64,000 nt of DNA from Gallionella sp. (GCA_003153155.1 PLWV01000023.1:1-64000); one strand, 5' to 3'; positions 36,988-49,962 are shown, counted from the first letter of the stretch. Notes: a model not told the origin generated them from the letters alone. Translations and numbers: made by a program.

Positions 36988-37533
36988 ATGAAATGGTTGG
37001 CTATCGTTGTTGCGCTGATCGTGTTCGCGGCATTGCTGGTGGCGCGTGCGGCGCGTGCCGGTGAATTGCCGGAAGTGGGCAAGCCTGCGCCGGATTTCAA
37101 TCTGCTTGACCAGAATGGCAAGCGGCACGTCTTGCAGGATTATCGCGGCAAGTGGCTGGTGCTGTATTTTTATCCCAAGGACGATACGCCGGGCTGCACG
37201 CAAGAGGCGTGCGCGTTTCGCGATGACCTGAATCAAATCACCGAGCTCGGCGCACAAGTGGTGGGCGTGAGTGTGGACGATACCGACAGCCATGCGGAAT
37301 TTGCCAAAAAGTATCACCTGCCGTTTCCTTTGCTGGCCGACAAAACCACCGAAACGGCGGAGCGATATGGCGCGCTGATGAATTTACTTCTAATTAAAGT
37401 CGCGCGGCGTTACACCTTCCTGATCGACCCGCAAGGCAACATCAGCAAAATTTATTTGAGCGTGGAAACCTCGCGCCACTCAAAACAGATCATCGAAGAT
37501 TTACAAAAATTAACATCAGGGAGCAAGTCGTAA
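36988..37533 (+). CDS. membrane-anchored or exported peroxiredoxin (BCP type)
   Basis: A 181-residue thiol peroxidase. The ATG at 36988 follows GGAGGA by 7 bp. An N-terminal hydrophobic segment (LAIVVALIVFAALLVARAARA) anchors or exports the protein. The thioredoxin-fold domain has FYPKDDTPGCTQEACAF, with the peroxidatic Cys in the PxxxTxxC-like PGCT context and the resolving Cys five residues later. ADKTTETAERYGAL and TFLIDPQGNISKIY follow. A cytoplasmic relative lies at 57538-57996. It probably reduces H2O2 or lipid peroxides in the periplasm. Confidence 0.9.
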   Translation: MKWLAIVVALIVFAALLVARAARAGELPEVGKPAPDFNLLDQNGKRHVLQDYRGKWLVLYFYPKDDTPGCTQEACAFRDDLNQITELGAQVVGVSVDDTDSHAEFAKKYHLPFPLLADKTTETAERYGALMNLLLIKVARRYTFLIDPQGNISKIYLSVETSRHSKQIIEDLQKLTSGSKS

Positions 37534-37579
37534 TGCGGGTCGCTATCGCATCTCGCAACAGATCGTTAGAAGCTTCCTG

Positions 37580-39652
37580 ATGCCGTTCATCACCTTGGAC
37601 AAGGCGAGTCTCGCCTTCGGGCACGTCGCGCTATTGGATCATGCCGATTTTCAACTCGATGAGGGCGAACGCGTCGGCCTGATCGGGCGCAACGGCGGCG
37701 GCAAATCGAGCATGATGCGCGTGCTCGCAGATCAGGGAAATCTCGATGATGGTCTGGTATGGCGCGCGCCGACGGCGCGGATTTGCTACGTCAGCCAGGA
37801 GCCGGTGCTAAATGCCGATGACACGGTGTTCGATGCGGTGGCGCGGGGCTTGGGCGATTTGCATACGCTGCTCAGCGATTATCACCATGTCTCGCATCAA
37901 CTCTCTGAACCGGATGCGGATGTGGACGTGCTGCTGGAAAAAATGCAGCACTTGCAGACGCAACTCGAAGCACAGAATGGCTGGTCGGTGCAGGCGCGCA
38001 TCGAGACTGCGATTGCGCGTCTGGATCTGGATCCCGACAAGCGCGTCGGTGATATGTCCGGCGGTCAGCGCAAGCGCGTGGCATTGGCGCAGGCCCTGGT
38101 TGCCGAGCCGGATGTGTTGATCCTCGACGAGCCGACCAACCATCTGGATTTCGCCTCTATCGAATGGCTGGAAGGCTTGCTGAATAATTTCATCGGTGCG
38201 GTATTGTTCGTCACCCATGACCGGCGTTTTCTGGACAACGTCGCCACCCGCATCGTCGAATTGGATCGCGGCAAGCTGGCGAGTTTCCCCGGCAATTTTT
38301 CCGCCTATCAAGCGATCAAGGAACGCATGTTGAGCGACGAGGCGGTGGTGAATGCCAAGTTCGACAAAGTGCTGGCCCAGGAAGAGGTGTGGATACGCCA
38401 GGGCGTCAAAGCCCGCCGCACGCGCAATGAAGGACGCGTGCTGCGCCTGGAACAGTTGCGCCGCGACCGTGCCGCACGCCGTGAAAAAATCGGCAAGGTC
38501 GAGATGAGCGTGGACACCGGTGAGCGTTCCGGCAAGCTGGTCGCGGAGCTGAGCAACGTCAGCAAATCGTATGGCGGGCGCAACATCATCAACGATTTTT
38601 CCTGCCGCATTCAGCGCGGCGACAAGATCGGCCTGCTTGGGCCGAACGGCTCGGGCAAGAGCACGCTGCTCAAGATCATCCTCGGCGAGTTGCAGCCTGA
38701 CAAAGGACAGGTGAAGCTCGGCACAAAAATTTCGGTGGCCTATTTCGACCAGTTGCGCGCGCAACTCGATGATGAAGCGACAGTGGCTGATACCATCAGC
38801 CAAGGCTCGGATTTTGTCGAGATCGGCGGGCAGAAGAAGCACGTCATCAGCTATCTAGGCGACTTTCTGTTCGCGCCGGAGCGCGCCCGCTCGCCGGTCA
38901 AGAGTTGTTCCGGTGGCGAGCGCAATCGCTTGCTGTTGGCGCGTTTGTTCACGCAGCCTGCCAATGTTCTGGTACTCGACGAGCCGACCAACGATCTCGA
39001 CATCGAAACGCTGGAGTTGCTCGAAGAACTGCTGGCGCAATACGACGGTACACTGTTTCTGGTCAGCCATGACCGCGCCTTTCTCGATAACGTGGTGACG
39101 CAAGTGATCGCGTTTGAGGGCGATGGCAAACTGATCGAATACGTCGGCGGCTACGAGGATTGGGTGCGGGTGAAAAAATACCAGGCAACGGCTGCGGCAA
39201 ATAAATCTCCCTCCCACTTGCCCCCGCAAGGGGGAGGCCGTGGTAGTACAGCCGCTAAAGCGGCAACAACCACGCACCAAGGGGAGGGTAGGGGAGAGGG
39301 TAGAAGCGGCGGACCAAAAGCTTCACCCTCTCCCCAGCCCTCTGATAAAACTACTAGCCATTCGACTAGGCCGCCGAAAGGCGGCGAACAAGTCGCTGGT
39401 TATCCCTCAAAGGGAGAGGGAGTTAAAAGCAAACTCAGCTACAAGGAAGCGCGCGAACTGGAAGAGTTGCCCAAGCGCATCGAAGCACTGGAGCGCGAGC
39501 AAAGCGATATAGCCGCACATCTGGCGGATGGCGCGATCTATCGCACCGATGCCAAGCGCGCCAAACAACTGCAAACGCGCAACGAGGAAATTGAGGCGGA
39601 AGTGCTGGCGGCGATGGCGCGCTGGGAAGAACTGGAAAAACGTTCTCGTTGA
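37580..39652 (+). CDS. uup: ABC-F ATPase Uup (with large linker insertion)
   Basis: Uup is a soluble ABC-F protein with two ATPase domains, linked to ribosome function and to suppression of transposon excision. The 690-residue protein has Walker A IGRNGGGKSS near 36 and LGPNGSGKSTLL near 355, signatures DMSGGQRKR and SCSGGERNRL, and Walker B VLILDEPTNHLD and VLVLDEPTNDLD. A C-terminal coiled coil (LSYKEARELEELPKRIEALE...) starts near 620. Residues about 543-620, between the second ATPase domain and the coiled coil, are not Uup sequence. They are translated from at least three stacked repeats, making the protein about 55 residues longer than usual. Confidence 0.93.
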   Translation: MPFITLDKASLAFGHVALLDHADFQLDEGERVGLIGRNGGGKSSMMRVLADQGNLDDGLVWRAPTARICYVSQEPVLNADDTVFDAVARGLGDLHTLLSDYHHVSHQLSEPDADVDVLLEKMQHLQTQLEAQNGWSVQARIETAIARLDLDPDKRVGDMSGGQRKRVALAQALVAEPDVLILDEPTNHLDFASIEWLEGLLNNFIGAVLFVTHDRRFLDNVATRIVELDRGKLASFPGNFSAYQAIKERMLSDEAVVNAKFDKVLAQEEVWIRQGVKARRTRNEGRVLRLEQLRRDRAARREKIGKVEMSVDTGERSGKLVAELSNVSKSYGGRNIINDFSCRIQRGDKIGLLGPNGSGKSTLLKIILGELQPDKGQVKLGTKISVAYFDQLRAQLDDEATVADTISQGSDFVEIGGQKKHVISYLGDFLFAPERARSPVKSCSGGERNRLLLARLFTQPANVLVLDEPTNDLDIETLELLEELLAQYDGTLFLVSHDRAFLDNVVTQVIAFEGDGKLIEYVGGYEDWVRVKKYQATAAANKSPSHLPPQGGGRGSTAAKAATTTHQGEGRGEGRSGGPKASPSPQPSDKTTSHSTRPPKGGEQVAGYPSKGEGVKSKLSYKEARELEELPKRIEALEREQSDIAAHLADGAIYRTDAKRAKQLQTRNEEIEAEVLAAMARWEELEKRSR
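39207..39425 (+). repeat. stacked in-frame repeats inside uup
   Basis: In order: a palindrome CTTGCCCCCGCAAGGGGG related to the Q family; an AGCCGCTAAAGCGGC hairpin; GGGGAGGGTAGGGGAGAGGG (R-type); then CACCCTCTCCCCAGCCCTC and CCCTCAAAGGGAGAGGG. The last two are the two halves of one R-type repeat, split by a 61-bp hairpin element (39343-39403). Everything is open in the uup frame. Confidence 0.75.
39343..39403 (+). repeat. 61-bp hairpin element (P4) nested in an R-type repeat
   Basis: TGATAAAACTACTAGCC ... AAGTCGCTGGTTAT, 61 bp. Left-arm CGAC pairs with right-arm GTCG and the inner stem is GCCGCC-GAAA-GGCGGC. It is read in a different frame from the other coding copies (KTTSHST...VAGY). Removing it (leaving one T) restores a continuous CAGCCCTCTCCCTCAAAGGG, so the net insertion is 60 bp. 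Confidence 0.88.
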
Positions 39653-39708
39653 ACTGTCGGTGAATCCAAAGCAGTAGTTTTCCCGGTATGCGATGAAAGA
39701 TTGTCGGG

Positions 39709-42264
39709 TTACGCTGCACTACCAGACCTGCGAACTTGCAGTGAGTGTTTCACCGCCGCGCTGAGCAGCAGTACGCTGCAGGCTGCCAGCACGCCAACGC
39801 CAAGGATGTACGGCGCGTCCCCGGAAAAATGGAACAGCCCGCGCAGCACTGGCACGCTTAACACCAGTGCCAGCCCGGCACTACCGCCCAGCACGATCCA
39901 CCACAGCACCGGATTTTGTCGCGACCAGGCACCTTGCCAGGATGCGTCCAGTGAGCGGTTGCTGAATACCAGCGCGATGTTTCCCGCCACCATGGCCGTG
40001 AATACCAGTGCGCGCACGGTGTTATCGTCCCATCCTTTCAACAATGCCCAGACATAAATCACGGCGGCAACCGCGAAAGCCACCAATCCCTGCAGCAGAC
40101 TGTTGGTCAACAGCATGCCGCCGAACAGCGGCTCGTTCGCTGCTCTGGGTGGACGCTGCATGATGTTTTTTTCTTCCGCTTCGGCCTCAAAAAAAATCGA
40201 GCAGACCGGGCCGATAATCAGTTCCATAAACATGATATGCGCGGGCATGAGCAACAACGTCTGACCGGTCAGCACCGGCAACAAAGCCATGCCGACGATG
40301 GGAATGTGCACCGCAATTGCATAGCTCATCGCCTTGCGCAGATTGTCGTAGATGCGACGTCCCAAGCGGATGGTGACGACCAGCGAGGCAAAGTCATCGT
40401 TGAGCAGCACCAGTCCGGCAGCTTCGCGCGCCACGTCGGTGCCGCGCTTGCCCATCGCCACGCCGATGTGTGCGGCCTTGAGGGCGGGCGCATCGTTCAC
40501 GCCATCGCCAGTCATCGCGACGATCTCGCCATTAGCCTTGAAGGCTTCCACCAGGCGCAGTTTCTGTTGCGGCACGATGCGCGCGAATACCTGCACGTCG
40601 CGCAATCTGGAACGCAATGCTTCATCGGATAGCGCGTCCAGTTCGCTGCCGGTCAATACTTGCTCGGATGGCAAGCCGAGTTCACGGGCGATCGCCTGTG
40701 CGGTGCGCGCATGATCGCCGGTGATCATCACCACCCGGATGCCTGCCGCGCGGCACAGCGCAATGGCTTCCGGCACATCTGCGCGCAGCGGGTCTTGCAG
40801 GCCGAGCAAGCCGACAAAAGAGAACTCGATGTCATGTTGCTGTGCCGGCCACTCCTGGCCGGGCTTGAGTTTGGCGCGTGCCACGCCCAGTACACGCAAG
40901 CCCTGATCGGCCATTCCGGCGGCAACTTGCGCGATGGATTTGGCCTGCGCATCGGGCAGGTGGCACAGGTCGATGATGGCTTCCGGCGCACCCTTGGCAG
41001 CGACCATGTGATGTTCTTGCTCATCGCCTTGCCAGACATGCGACATGGCCGCCAGCTCCGGCGACAGGCTGTATTCGTGTACCAACTGCCATGCTTCATG
41101 CAGGTGTTCGCTGCCGTTCAGGGTGCGTCGCCCCAATTCGTGCAGGGCACGCTCCATCGGGTCGAACGGGTCGCGTTCGCTGGCCAGAATGCCGAATTCC
41201 ACCAGCTCGTGCCACGGTTCGGGCAGCGGACTGTGGCTGTCCACTCGCAGCATTTGACCGCCGCTATATAGCTGGCGGATCATCATGCGATTTTCGGTCA
41301 GTGTGCCGGTCTTGTCGGTGCACAGCACGGTGGTGGCACCGAGGGTTTCGATGGCATCCAGCCGCCGCGTCAACACATCGCGCCGCGAGATGCGCCACGC
41401 GCCGAGCGCCATGAACACCGACAGGATCACCGGAAATTCTTCCGGCAGGGCGGACATTGCCAGTGCGATGCCGGCCAGCAGCGCATCCAGCCAGTGACCG
41501 CGCGTGATGCCATATACGACCACCAGTATCAGACAAAGGGTGATGGCCAATATCGCCACGCGGCGCACCATCCGGTCGATCTGGATGCGTAGCGGCGATA
41601 TGCCGGAGCGGGTGTCTTGCAGCGATTTGCCGATTTGCCCGATGGCACTGGACTTGCCGGTCGCCGTCACCAAGCCGATGCTGCTGCCTTGCACCAGTAC
41701 CGTTCCCGCGTATACGAACGGCTGGCCGTCGCCGCCCGGCTGACGTGCCACGGAGTCCGGACTGCCTGTGATTTTACGCACCGGAACCGACTCGCCAGTC
41801 AGCATGGATTCGTCGGCAAACAGATCGTTGCAACTGAGCAGCACAACATCAGCGGCGACGCGATCCCCCTCAGTGAGCAGCAGCAAGTCGCCTTGCACCA
41901 CCTCGCGTCCTGCGATGCGTTGCCGCTTGCCATCGCGTATCACCAATGCGCGCGGGCTGGACAGGTCGCGCAACGCTTCCAGCACCCGTTCGCTTTTGTG
42001 CTCCTGAAACACGGTCAGGCCTATGATGAGCACCACAAAAAACAACAGCATCAGCGCGTCTCCGACATCGCCCAGCAACAGGTAAATTCCGCCCGCTGAG
42101 ATCAGCAACAGGAACATCGGTTCGCGCAACACGTCGGCAACGATGTGCCACACGCGGCGTGGTTTGGGCGGGTTCAACTCGTTGTAGCCGGACGCGGCAA
42201 GACGTTGTTGTGCTTCTGCCGTGCTCAGCCCTGAAATTAACTGTTCGTCGTTCACTGCGCTCAT
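39709..42264 (-). CDS. cation-translocating P-type ATPase
   Basis: An 851-residue P2/P3-like ATPase. The ATG at 42264 is chosen since residues upstream of it come from a REP-like repeat; the protein then begins MSAVNDEQLISGLSTAEAQQ. The key sites are the actuator LTGESVPVRK, the transmembrane-4 motif SALPEEFPVIL, the phosphorylated Asp in CTDKTGTLTENRM, and the hinge MTGDGVNDAPALKAAHIGVAMG. The C-terminal cation-ATPase domain has four more helices. PEEFP instead of PEGLP separates it from classic Ca2+ pumps, so the ion is unknown. It ends 56 bp after, and convergent with, uup. Confidence 0.92.
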   Translation of the reverse strand: MSAVNDEQLISGLSTAEAQQRLAASGYNELNPPKPRRVWHIVADVLREPMFLLLISAGGIYLLLGDVGDALMLLFFVVLIIGLTVFQEHKSERVLEALRDLSSPRALVIRDGKRQRIAGREVVQGDLLLLTEGDRVAADVVLLSCNDLFADESMLTGESVPVRKITGSPDSVARQPGGDGQPFVYAGTVLVQGSSIGLVTATGKSSAIGQIGKSLQDTRSGISPLRIQIDRMVRRVAILAITLCLILVVVYGITRGHWLDALLAGIALAMSALPEEFPVILSVFMALGAWRISRRDVLTRRLDAIETLGATTVLCTDKTGTLTENRMMIRQLYSGGQMLRVDSHSPLPEPWHELVEFGILASERDPFDPMERALHELGRRTLNGSEHLHEAWQLVHEYSLSPELAAMSHVWQGDEQEHHMVAAKGAPEAIIDLCHLPDAQAKSIAQVAAGMADQGLRVLGVARAKLKPGQEWPAQQHDIEFSFVGLLGLQDPLRADVPEAIALCRAAGIRVVMITGDHARTAQAIARELGLPSEQVLTGSELDALSDEALRSRLRDVQVFARIVPQQKLRLVEAFKANGEIVAMTGDGVNDAPALKAAHIGVAMGKRGTDVAREAAGLVLLNDDFASLVVTIRLGRRIYDNLRKAMSYAIAVHIPIVGMALLPVLTGQTLLLMPAHIMFMELIIGPVCSIFFEAEAEEKNIMQRPPRAANEPLFGGMLLTNSLLQGLVAFAVAAVIYVWALLKGWDDNTVRALVFTAMVAGNIALVFSNRSLDASWQGAWSRQNPVLWWIVLGGSAGLALVLSVPVLRGLFHFSGDAPYILGVGVLAACSVLLLSAAVKHSLQVRRSGSAA

Positions 42265-42295
42265 GCTGGTTGGTTCCTTGCTTTGGACTGAGTGC

Positions 42296-42388
42296 CGTAG
42301 CCCGGATGCAGACCAAAGGTTGGAATCCGGGAAATCTTCAGGTATGCACGAGAATGCCCGGATTACGCTTTGCTTCATCCGGGCTACG
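42296..42388. repeat. REP-like inverted repeat between the P-type ATPase and cytochrome b561 genes
   Basis: CGTAGCCCGGATG at the left and CATCCGGGCTACG at the right are perfect inverted arms about 93 bp apart. Further internal matches (AATCCGGG, CCCGGATT) give a second nested pair. The type is widespread in proteobacteria. It lies in the promoter gap of two divergent genes. Confidence 0.8.
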
Positions 42389-42426
42389 CGCTATCCTACA
42401 GGTTCCATAAATTGAGGAGTGAAGTT

Positions 42427-42951
42427 ATGACGCAATACAGCAAGCGCATGGTGATCGTTCATTGGTTGACTTTGGCATTGTTGATCGCCGCCTGGTATCT
42501 TGGCGACAGCTTGGCAGAGGCGACCGATGACGGCAAGGCGACATTGGCCGGATACATCGTACATATATCGATGGGCGGCACGATTTTGTTGTTGACTTTG
42601 TCGCAACTGTATTTCCGCCGTAAGGATGGTAGGCCGCCGTTGCTGGCCGATACGCCGATGTACCAAGCAGTGGCAAAATACGTTCATTACTTTCTCTATA
42701 CCGTGCTGATTTTGTTGCCGGTGACTGGCGTGACGATCATTCTCACCAGCAAGGTGGGTGCGGCGTTATTGGCGGGCGATGCGGCTTTGTTACCCAAGAA
42801 ATTTCACGGTGTGTTTGCCCACGTGGTACATGAACAATTGGTCACTGTGTTGATCGTGCTGACGGTGCTGCATGTGCTGGGTGCGATCAAGCATCAATTC
42901 ATCATGAAAGATGGTTTGATGAGCAGAATGTTACTGCGCAAAAAGGACTGA
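42427..42951 (+). CDS. cytochrome b561 family protein
   Basis: A 174-residue inner-membrane dihaem electron-transfer protein. The ATG at 42427 is preferred; the longer frame would include the upstream repeat. Four membrane helices carry the expected haem-ligand histidines in MVIVHWLTL, YIVHISMGG, KYVHYFLYT and the late segment with HVVHEQL and VLHVLGAIKHQF. It probably passes electrons from quinol to a soluble acceptor. It is followed after 200 bp by an MBL-fold gene on the same strand. Confidence 0.88.
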   Translation: MTQYSKRMVIVHWLTLALLIAAWYLGDSLAEATDDGKATLAGYIVHISMGGTILLLTLSQLYFRRKDGRPPLLADTPMYQAVAKYVHYFLYTVLILLPVTGVTIILTSKVGAALLAGDAALLPKKFHGVFAHVVHEQLVTVLIVLTVLHVLGAIKHQFIMKDGLMSRMLLRKKD

Positions 42952-43155
42952 TTTTTCAGGGGTGTCCTTCACAGAGTCCAAATGCAGGGGCGGGTCAAAC
43001 ACTCATCTTATTTTTTGGGATTCTAAAAATTGGCTGTTTGCAGCAGCCAGCCTATTCCACCCGCTGTCTGGTTCAGTCTTGATTCGTAGCGCCGATCTTG
43101 CTACGGTAAGCGCCTGATTCAGGTCGCCAGTTCAGGTCGCTAGTCTGGAGGGAAA

Positions 43156-43920
43156 ATGAAACTTGCCGTGCTCGGCTGTTATGCCGGAATTGGTGGTGCG
43201 CGGCGCACCACCGCGCTGCTGCTGGACGATGATGTCCTGATTGATGCCGGCTCGGGTGTGGGTGAGTTGAGTCTGGAGCAGATGGTCAAGGTGGATCATG
43301 TTTTCTTGACCCACTCCCATCTCGATCATTGCGGCTTCATGCCGCTGCTTGCCGATGCCGCGGCTTTTTTGCGCCAAAAACCTCTGCTGGTGCATGCGCT
43401 GCCGCAGACTATCATCGCGCTGAAGGAAAACCTGCTGAATGGTCAACTGTGGCCGGATTACAGCGCGCTGCCAACCATTGATAATCCTTACATTCGCTTT
43501 GTTCCGGTCGCTCCCGGCGAGCCAACGCTGCTGGGAAAAAGGCGAGTCACCCCATTGCCGGCCTGCCACGCGGTGCCAGCCGTGGGTTACCGCCTGGATA
43601 GCGGGGCGGGAAGTTTCGTGTACTCGGGTGACACGACAGACTGCGAGGCATTCTGGGCGGCGCTGAACGGTATCGAAAATCTGCGTTACCTGATGATCGA
43701 GACCACGTTTCTCAATGCCAATGCCAGCGGTGCGGCACTATCCGGGCACATGACTGCCGCACTGCTGGCCCATGGATTGGCGCGGCTGCAACGCCCGGTG
43801 ACGCTGCTCATCACCCACATGGAACCGGGCAAGGAAGATTTGACCATGGCGGAGGTCGTTGCAGCCTGTGCGAAGTACCAACCGATGCGGCTGGAACAGG
43901 GGCGGCAATTCGAGTTTTGA
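43156..43920 (+). CDS. MBL-fold hydrolase, probable class II cyclic-nucleotide phosphodiesterase
   Basis: A 254-residue cytoplasmic metallo-beta-lactamase-fold protein. It has the dinuclear zinc motif THSHLDHCGFMPLL, later His in CHAVPAVGYRL, the bridging Asp in YSGDTTDCEAFW, and a final THMEPGK. The H-S-H-L-D-H-x-x-G pattern and overall length match class II cAMP phosphodiesterases better than glyoxalases or RNases. A CHASE2-cyclase (60902-62746) and a cNMP-binding transporter (7129-9318) in this window would fit cAMP signalling, but the link is inference. It is convergent with the next gene. Confidence 0.8.
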   Translation: MKLAVLGCYAGIGGARRTTALLLDDDVLIDAGSGVGELSLEQMVKVDHVFLTHSHLDHCGFMPLLADAAAFLRQKPLLVHALPQTIIALKENLLNGQLWPDYSALPTIDNPYIRFVPVAPGEPTLLGKRRVTPLPACHAVPAVGYRLDSGAGSFVYSGDTTDCEAFWAALNGIENLRYLMIETTFLNANASGAALSGHMTAALLAHGLARLQRPVTLLITHMEPGKEDLTMAEVVAACAKYQPMRLEQGRQFEF

Positions 43921-43928
43921 GATGCGGC

Positions 43929-44684
43929 TTACAGTTTCAGAAGCCCGCCTATGCAACTGTGCGATTGCTCCAGTCGTGTGATGGTAGGCAGGAGGTTGAG
44001 GCCGGTTTCCTTTTTCAAGGCCAGCGCGTTTTCTCTCAGGTCGTCGAAGGAGATTTCGACAGGATTGCCACCCGCCGCGAAGGCAATTGCATTGCCGCTT
44101 TCGCAGGAAGGAAACACCATCGCGCGATCTTCGAACGCATCGGTAATGTGCGCGAAGCCGCCCATCACCCCGCGACTGAGGCCGAGCAAATTGACCGCCA
44201 TTACGCCATCGTCGCTCAAACGGGTGCGGCACACCTGATAGAAGGGCAGGGTGTTCAATGCGCCGGGATGCGCATGTTCGTTGAAGCCGTCCACCAGAAT
44301 CAAATCGAATTTTTTCTCGTTATTCGATACGTATTCCGCGCCGTCGCCGATGACGAGGTTGATGCGCTTGGGGTCTTCAGGCAGCTTGAAGAATTGCCGC
44401 GCGGCGGCAACCACCGCAGGTTCGATTTCCACCACAGTGAGATGCGCCAGCGGCCGATTGCGATACAGGAATTTGGTCAGCGAGGCTGCGCCGAGGCCGA
44501 TCAGCAACACCTTGCGCGGCCAGCGTGCATCATCGCGCAGCAGCAGGCTGGCCATCATCTCGCGGGTATATTCCAGTTCAAGATTCCACGGGCGCGCGAT
44601 GCGCATCGCGCCTTGTATCCATTCGGAACCGAAGTGCAGCGTGCGCACGCCGGCTTCTTCGCGGATGTCGATGGGGGTAGTCAT
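43929..44684 (-). CDS. spermidine synthase-like methyltransferase-fold protein
   Basis: A 251-residue Rossmann-fold protein of the spermidine synthase superfamily. The ATG at 44684 is chosen because residues upstream derive from a repeat; no good ribosome site is visible. It has VLLIGLGAASLTKFLYR (nucleotide loop), LTVVEIEPAVVAAARQFF, NLVIGDGAEYV and FDLILVDGFNEHAHPG. This last motif places Asp where the polyamine enzymes have their catalytic Asp. Many bacterial members are not true spermidine synthases, and no speD or speA is nearby. The function remains general. Confidence 0.78.
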   Translation of the reverse strand: MTTPIDIREEAGVRTLHFGSEWIQGAMRIARPWNLELEYTREMMASLLLRDDARWPRKVLLIGLGAASLTKFLYRNRPLAHLTVVEIEPAVVAAARQFFKLPEDPKRINLVIGDGAEYVSNNEKKFDLILVDGFNEHAHPGALNTLPFYQVCRTRLSDDGVMAVNLLGLSRGVMGGFAHITDAFEDRAMVFPSCESGNAIAFAAGGNPVEISFDDLRENALALKKETGLNLLPTITRLEQSHSCIGGLLKL

Positions 44685-44751
44685 TTTTTGAGTGATTTTT
44701 TTGTAGGCTGGAGGTAAACCTGTCCTGAGTGTAGTCGAAGGGCGCAGTCGG

Positions 44752-44828
44752 CGTAGGGCGGAAGCCCCAAAGGGGCGTTCCGCCAAAGGCAAACCATGCG
44801 GTGGAACCGCTTCGCGTTCCGCCCTACG
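44752..44828. repeat. inverted repeat between nnrD and the spermidine-synthase-like gene
   Basis: CGTAGGGCGGAA and TTCCGCCCTACG are perfect 12-bp arms. Inside are a GCCCC-AAA-GGGGC hairpin and further GGAAC/TTCC pairs. CCTGTCCTGAGTGTAGTCGA just before it (44719) is shared with the repeat inside the glycosylase gene. The right arm supplies the TAG stop codon of nnrD. Confidence 0.8.
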
Positions 44829-45693
44829 ATTTGGATGCCCATCGATTCAATAGCCATCTTGCCCACTCTGTCACCTCCGTCGCGGTCATGCCGATAGTTG
44901 CCTGTTGTTGTGCCAGTGCATCACCCGCCGCGCCATGCAGATGCACTGCCAATAGCATTGCGTTGTCCGCAGTCAGTCCTTGCGCGATGAAGGCGGCAAT
45001 CATGCCGGTGAGCACATCGCCCATGCCCGCGCTGCTCATGCCGGGATTGCCGGTTGTATTCACGAACAGCCGGCCGTCGCGGGTGGCGCACAAGCTGCCC
45101 GCGCCTTTCAGCACCACGCTACAGCGCAGTTGCCGGGCCAGTTGTGTTACTGTCGCAACGCGGTCCGCCTGTATTTCTTTCGTGTCGCAAGCCAACAAAC
45201 GCGCCGCTTCACCGGGATGCGGCGTGAGCACGCAAGCGGTCTCGCGTGCAATCAGCAGGGTGCGCAAATCGGGGCGTTGCGCGAGGATGTTCAATGCGTC
45301 GGCATCCAGCACCAGCGCGGCATTGCTGTTCAATGCGGCGTGGAACAGTTTCTGCGCGGCCATGTCGCGGCCCAGGCCGCAGCCGACCGCGAACACGTCC
45401 ACATCGGGCAGTTGTAATGCGGCTGACGCGCTGTGCAGCATCAGTTCCGGTTGCAGAAAATCCACGCTCGGAGCGTTTTCCGCCAGCAGGCCGACATGCA
45501 CGCAACCAGCGCCCAGCTTGAGTGTGGCGCGTGCCGCCAGCAGCGGTGCACCGATCATGCCGCTCGCACCGCCGATCACCGCGACCGTGCCGAACAGTCC
45601 CTTGTGACTGTCGCGCGGGCGTTTCGGGAAGTTTGCCATGACCTGCTTTTGGGTAATGTGTTTGGGGGTAAGGGCTGAGATGCGTTCGCTCAT
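44824..45693 (-). CDS. nnrD: ADP-dependent (S)-NAD(P)H-hydrate dehydratase
   Basis: NnrD repairs hydrated NAD(P)H. The 289-residue ribokinase-like protein has HKGLFGTVAVIGGASGMIGA, GLGRDMAAQKL, LVLDADALNIL, LTPHPGEAARLL, VVLKGAGSL and the nucleotide/catalytic NTTGNPGMSSAGMGDVLTGM. In the last motif the usual ATGGTGD is SSAGMGD, a change seen among relatives with Asp kept. The epimerase domain (NnrE) of fused forms is absent. The stop codon lies in the edge of an inverted repeat, so the last residues may be altered. It is divergent from purL. Confidence 0.93.
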   Translation of the reverse strand: MSERISALTPKHITQKQVMANFPKRPRDSHKGLFGTVAVIGGASGMIGAPLLAARATLKLGAGCVHVGLLAENAPSVDFLQPELMLHSASAALQLPDVDVFAVGCGLGRDMAAQKLFHAALNSNAALVLDADALNILAQRPDLRTLLIARETACVLTPHPGEAARLLACDTKEIQADRVATVTQLARQLRCSVVLKGAGSLCATRDGRLFVNTTGNPGMSSAGMGDVLTGMIAAFIAQGLTADNAMLLAVHLHGAAGDALAQQQATIGMTATEVTEWARWLLNRWASKS

Positions 45694-45726
45694 TTTTCAA
45701 GAATCATTCATATGGGTGGTGCATAG

Positions 45727-45732
45727 TATAAT
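45727..45732 (+). promoter_or_regulatory. probable -10 element of purL
   Basis: A perfect TATAAT lies 33 bp before the purL ATG in the 71-bp gap between the divergent nnrD and purL genes. No good TTGACA-like hexamer lies 16-18 bp upstream, so the assignment rests on the -10 alone. Confidence 0.4.
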
Positions 45733-45764
45733 CGCGCCTCGAATTTTATATCGCGGACATATCC

Positions 45765-49901
<4,137 letters not shown>

Positions 49902-49924
49902 TGGTTTTCTCTTGAAAAGAATAA

Positions 49925-49950
49925 AGGCGACTGGATGGTCGTCTTTTTTT
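49925..49950 (+). terminator. intrinsic terminator of purL
   Basis: The stem AGGCGAC/GTCGTCT with a six-base loop is followed by seven T residues, 23 bp after the purL stop. One G-T pair is in the stem. Confidence 0.8.
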
Positions 49951-49962
49951 CGTGGTCTGTCC

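Noticed and set aside
37808-38842. A 344-codon frame antisense to uup, and similar long antisense frames to queA (10613-11488) and mtnA (31194-32213)
   Set aside because: These are antisense shadows produced by codon bias; there are no ribosome sites and no recognisable domains.
42265-42378. An N-terminal extension of the P-type ATPase by 38 residues
   Set aside because: The extra residues are translated from a REP-like repeat, and an ATG with an upstream AGGAA lies at 42264.
44685-44792. An N-terminal extension of the spermidine-synthase-like gene
   Set aside because: It is derived from the inverted repeat between the genes and lacks family similarity. The ATG at 44684 begins the conserved sequence, although no good ribosome site is visible there.
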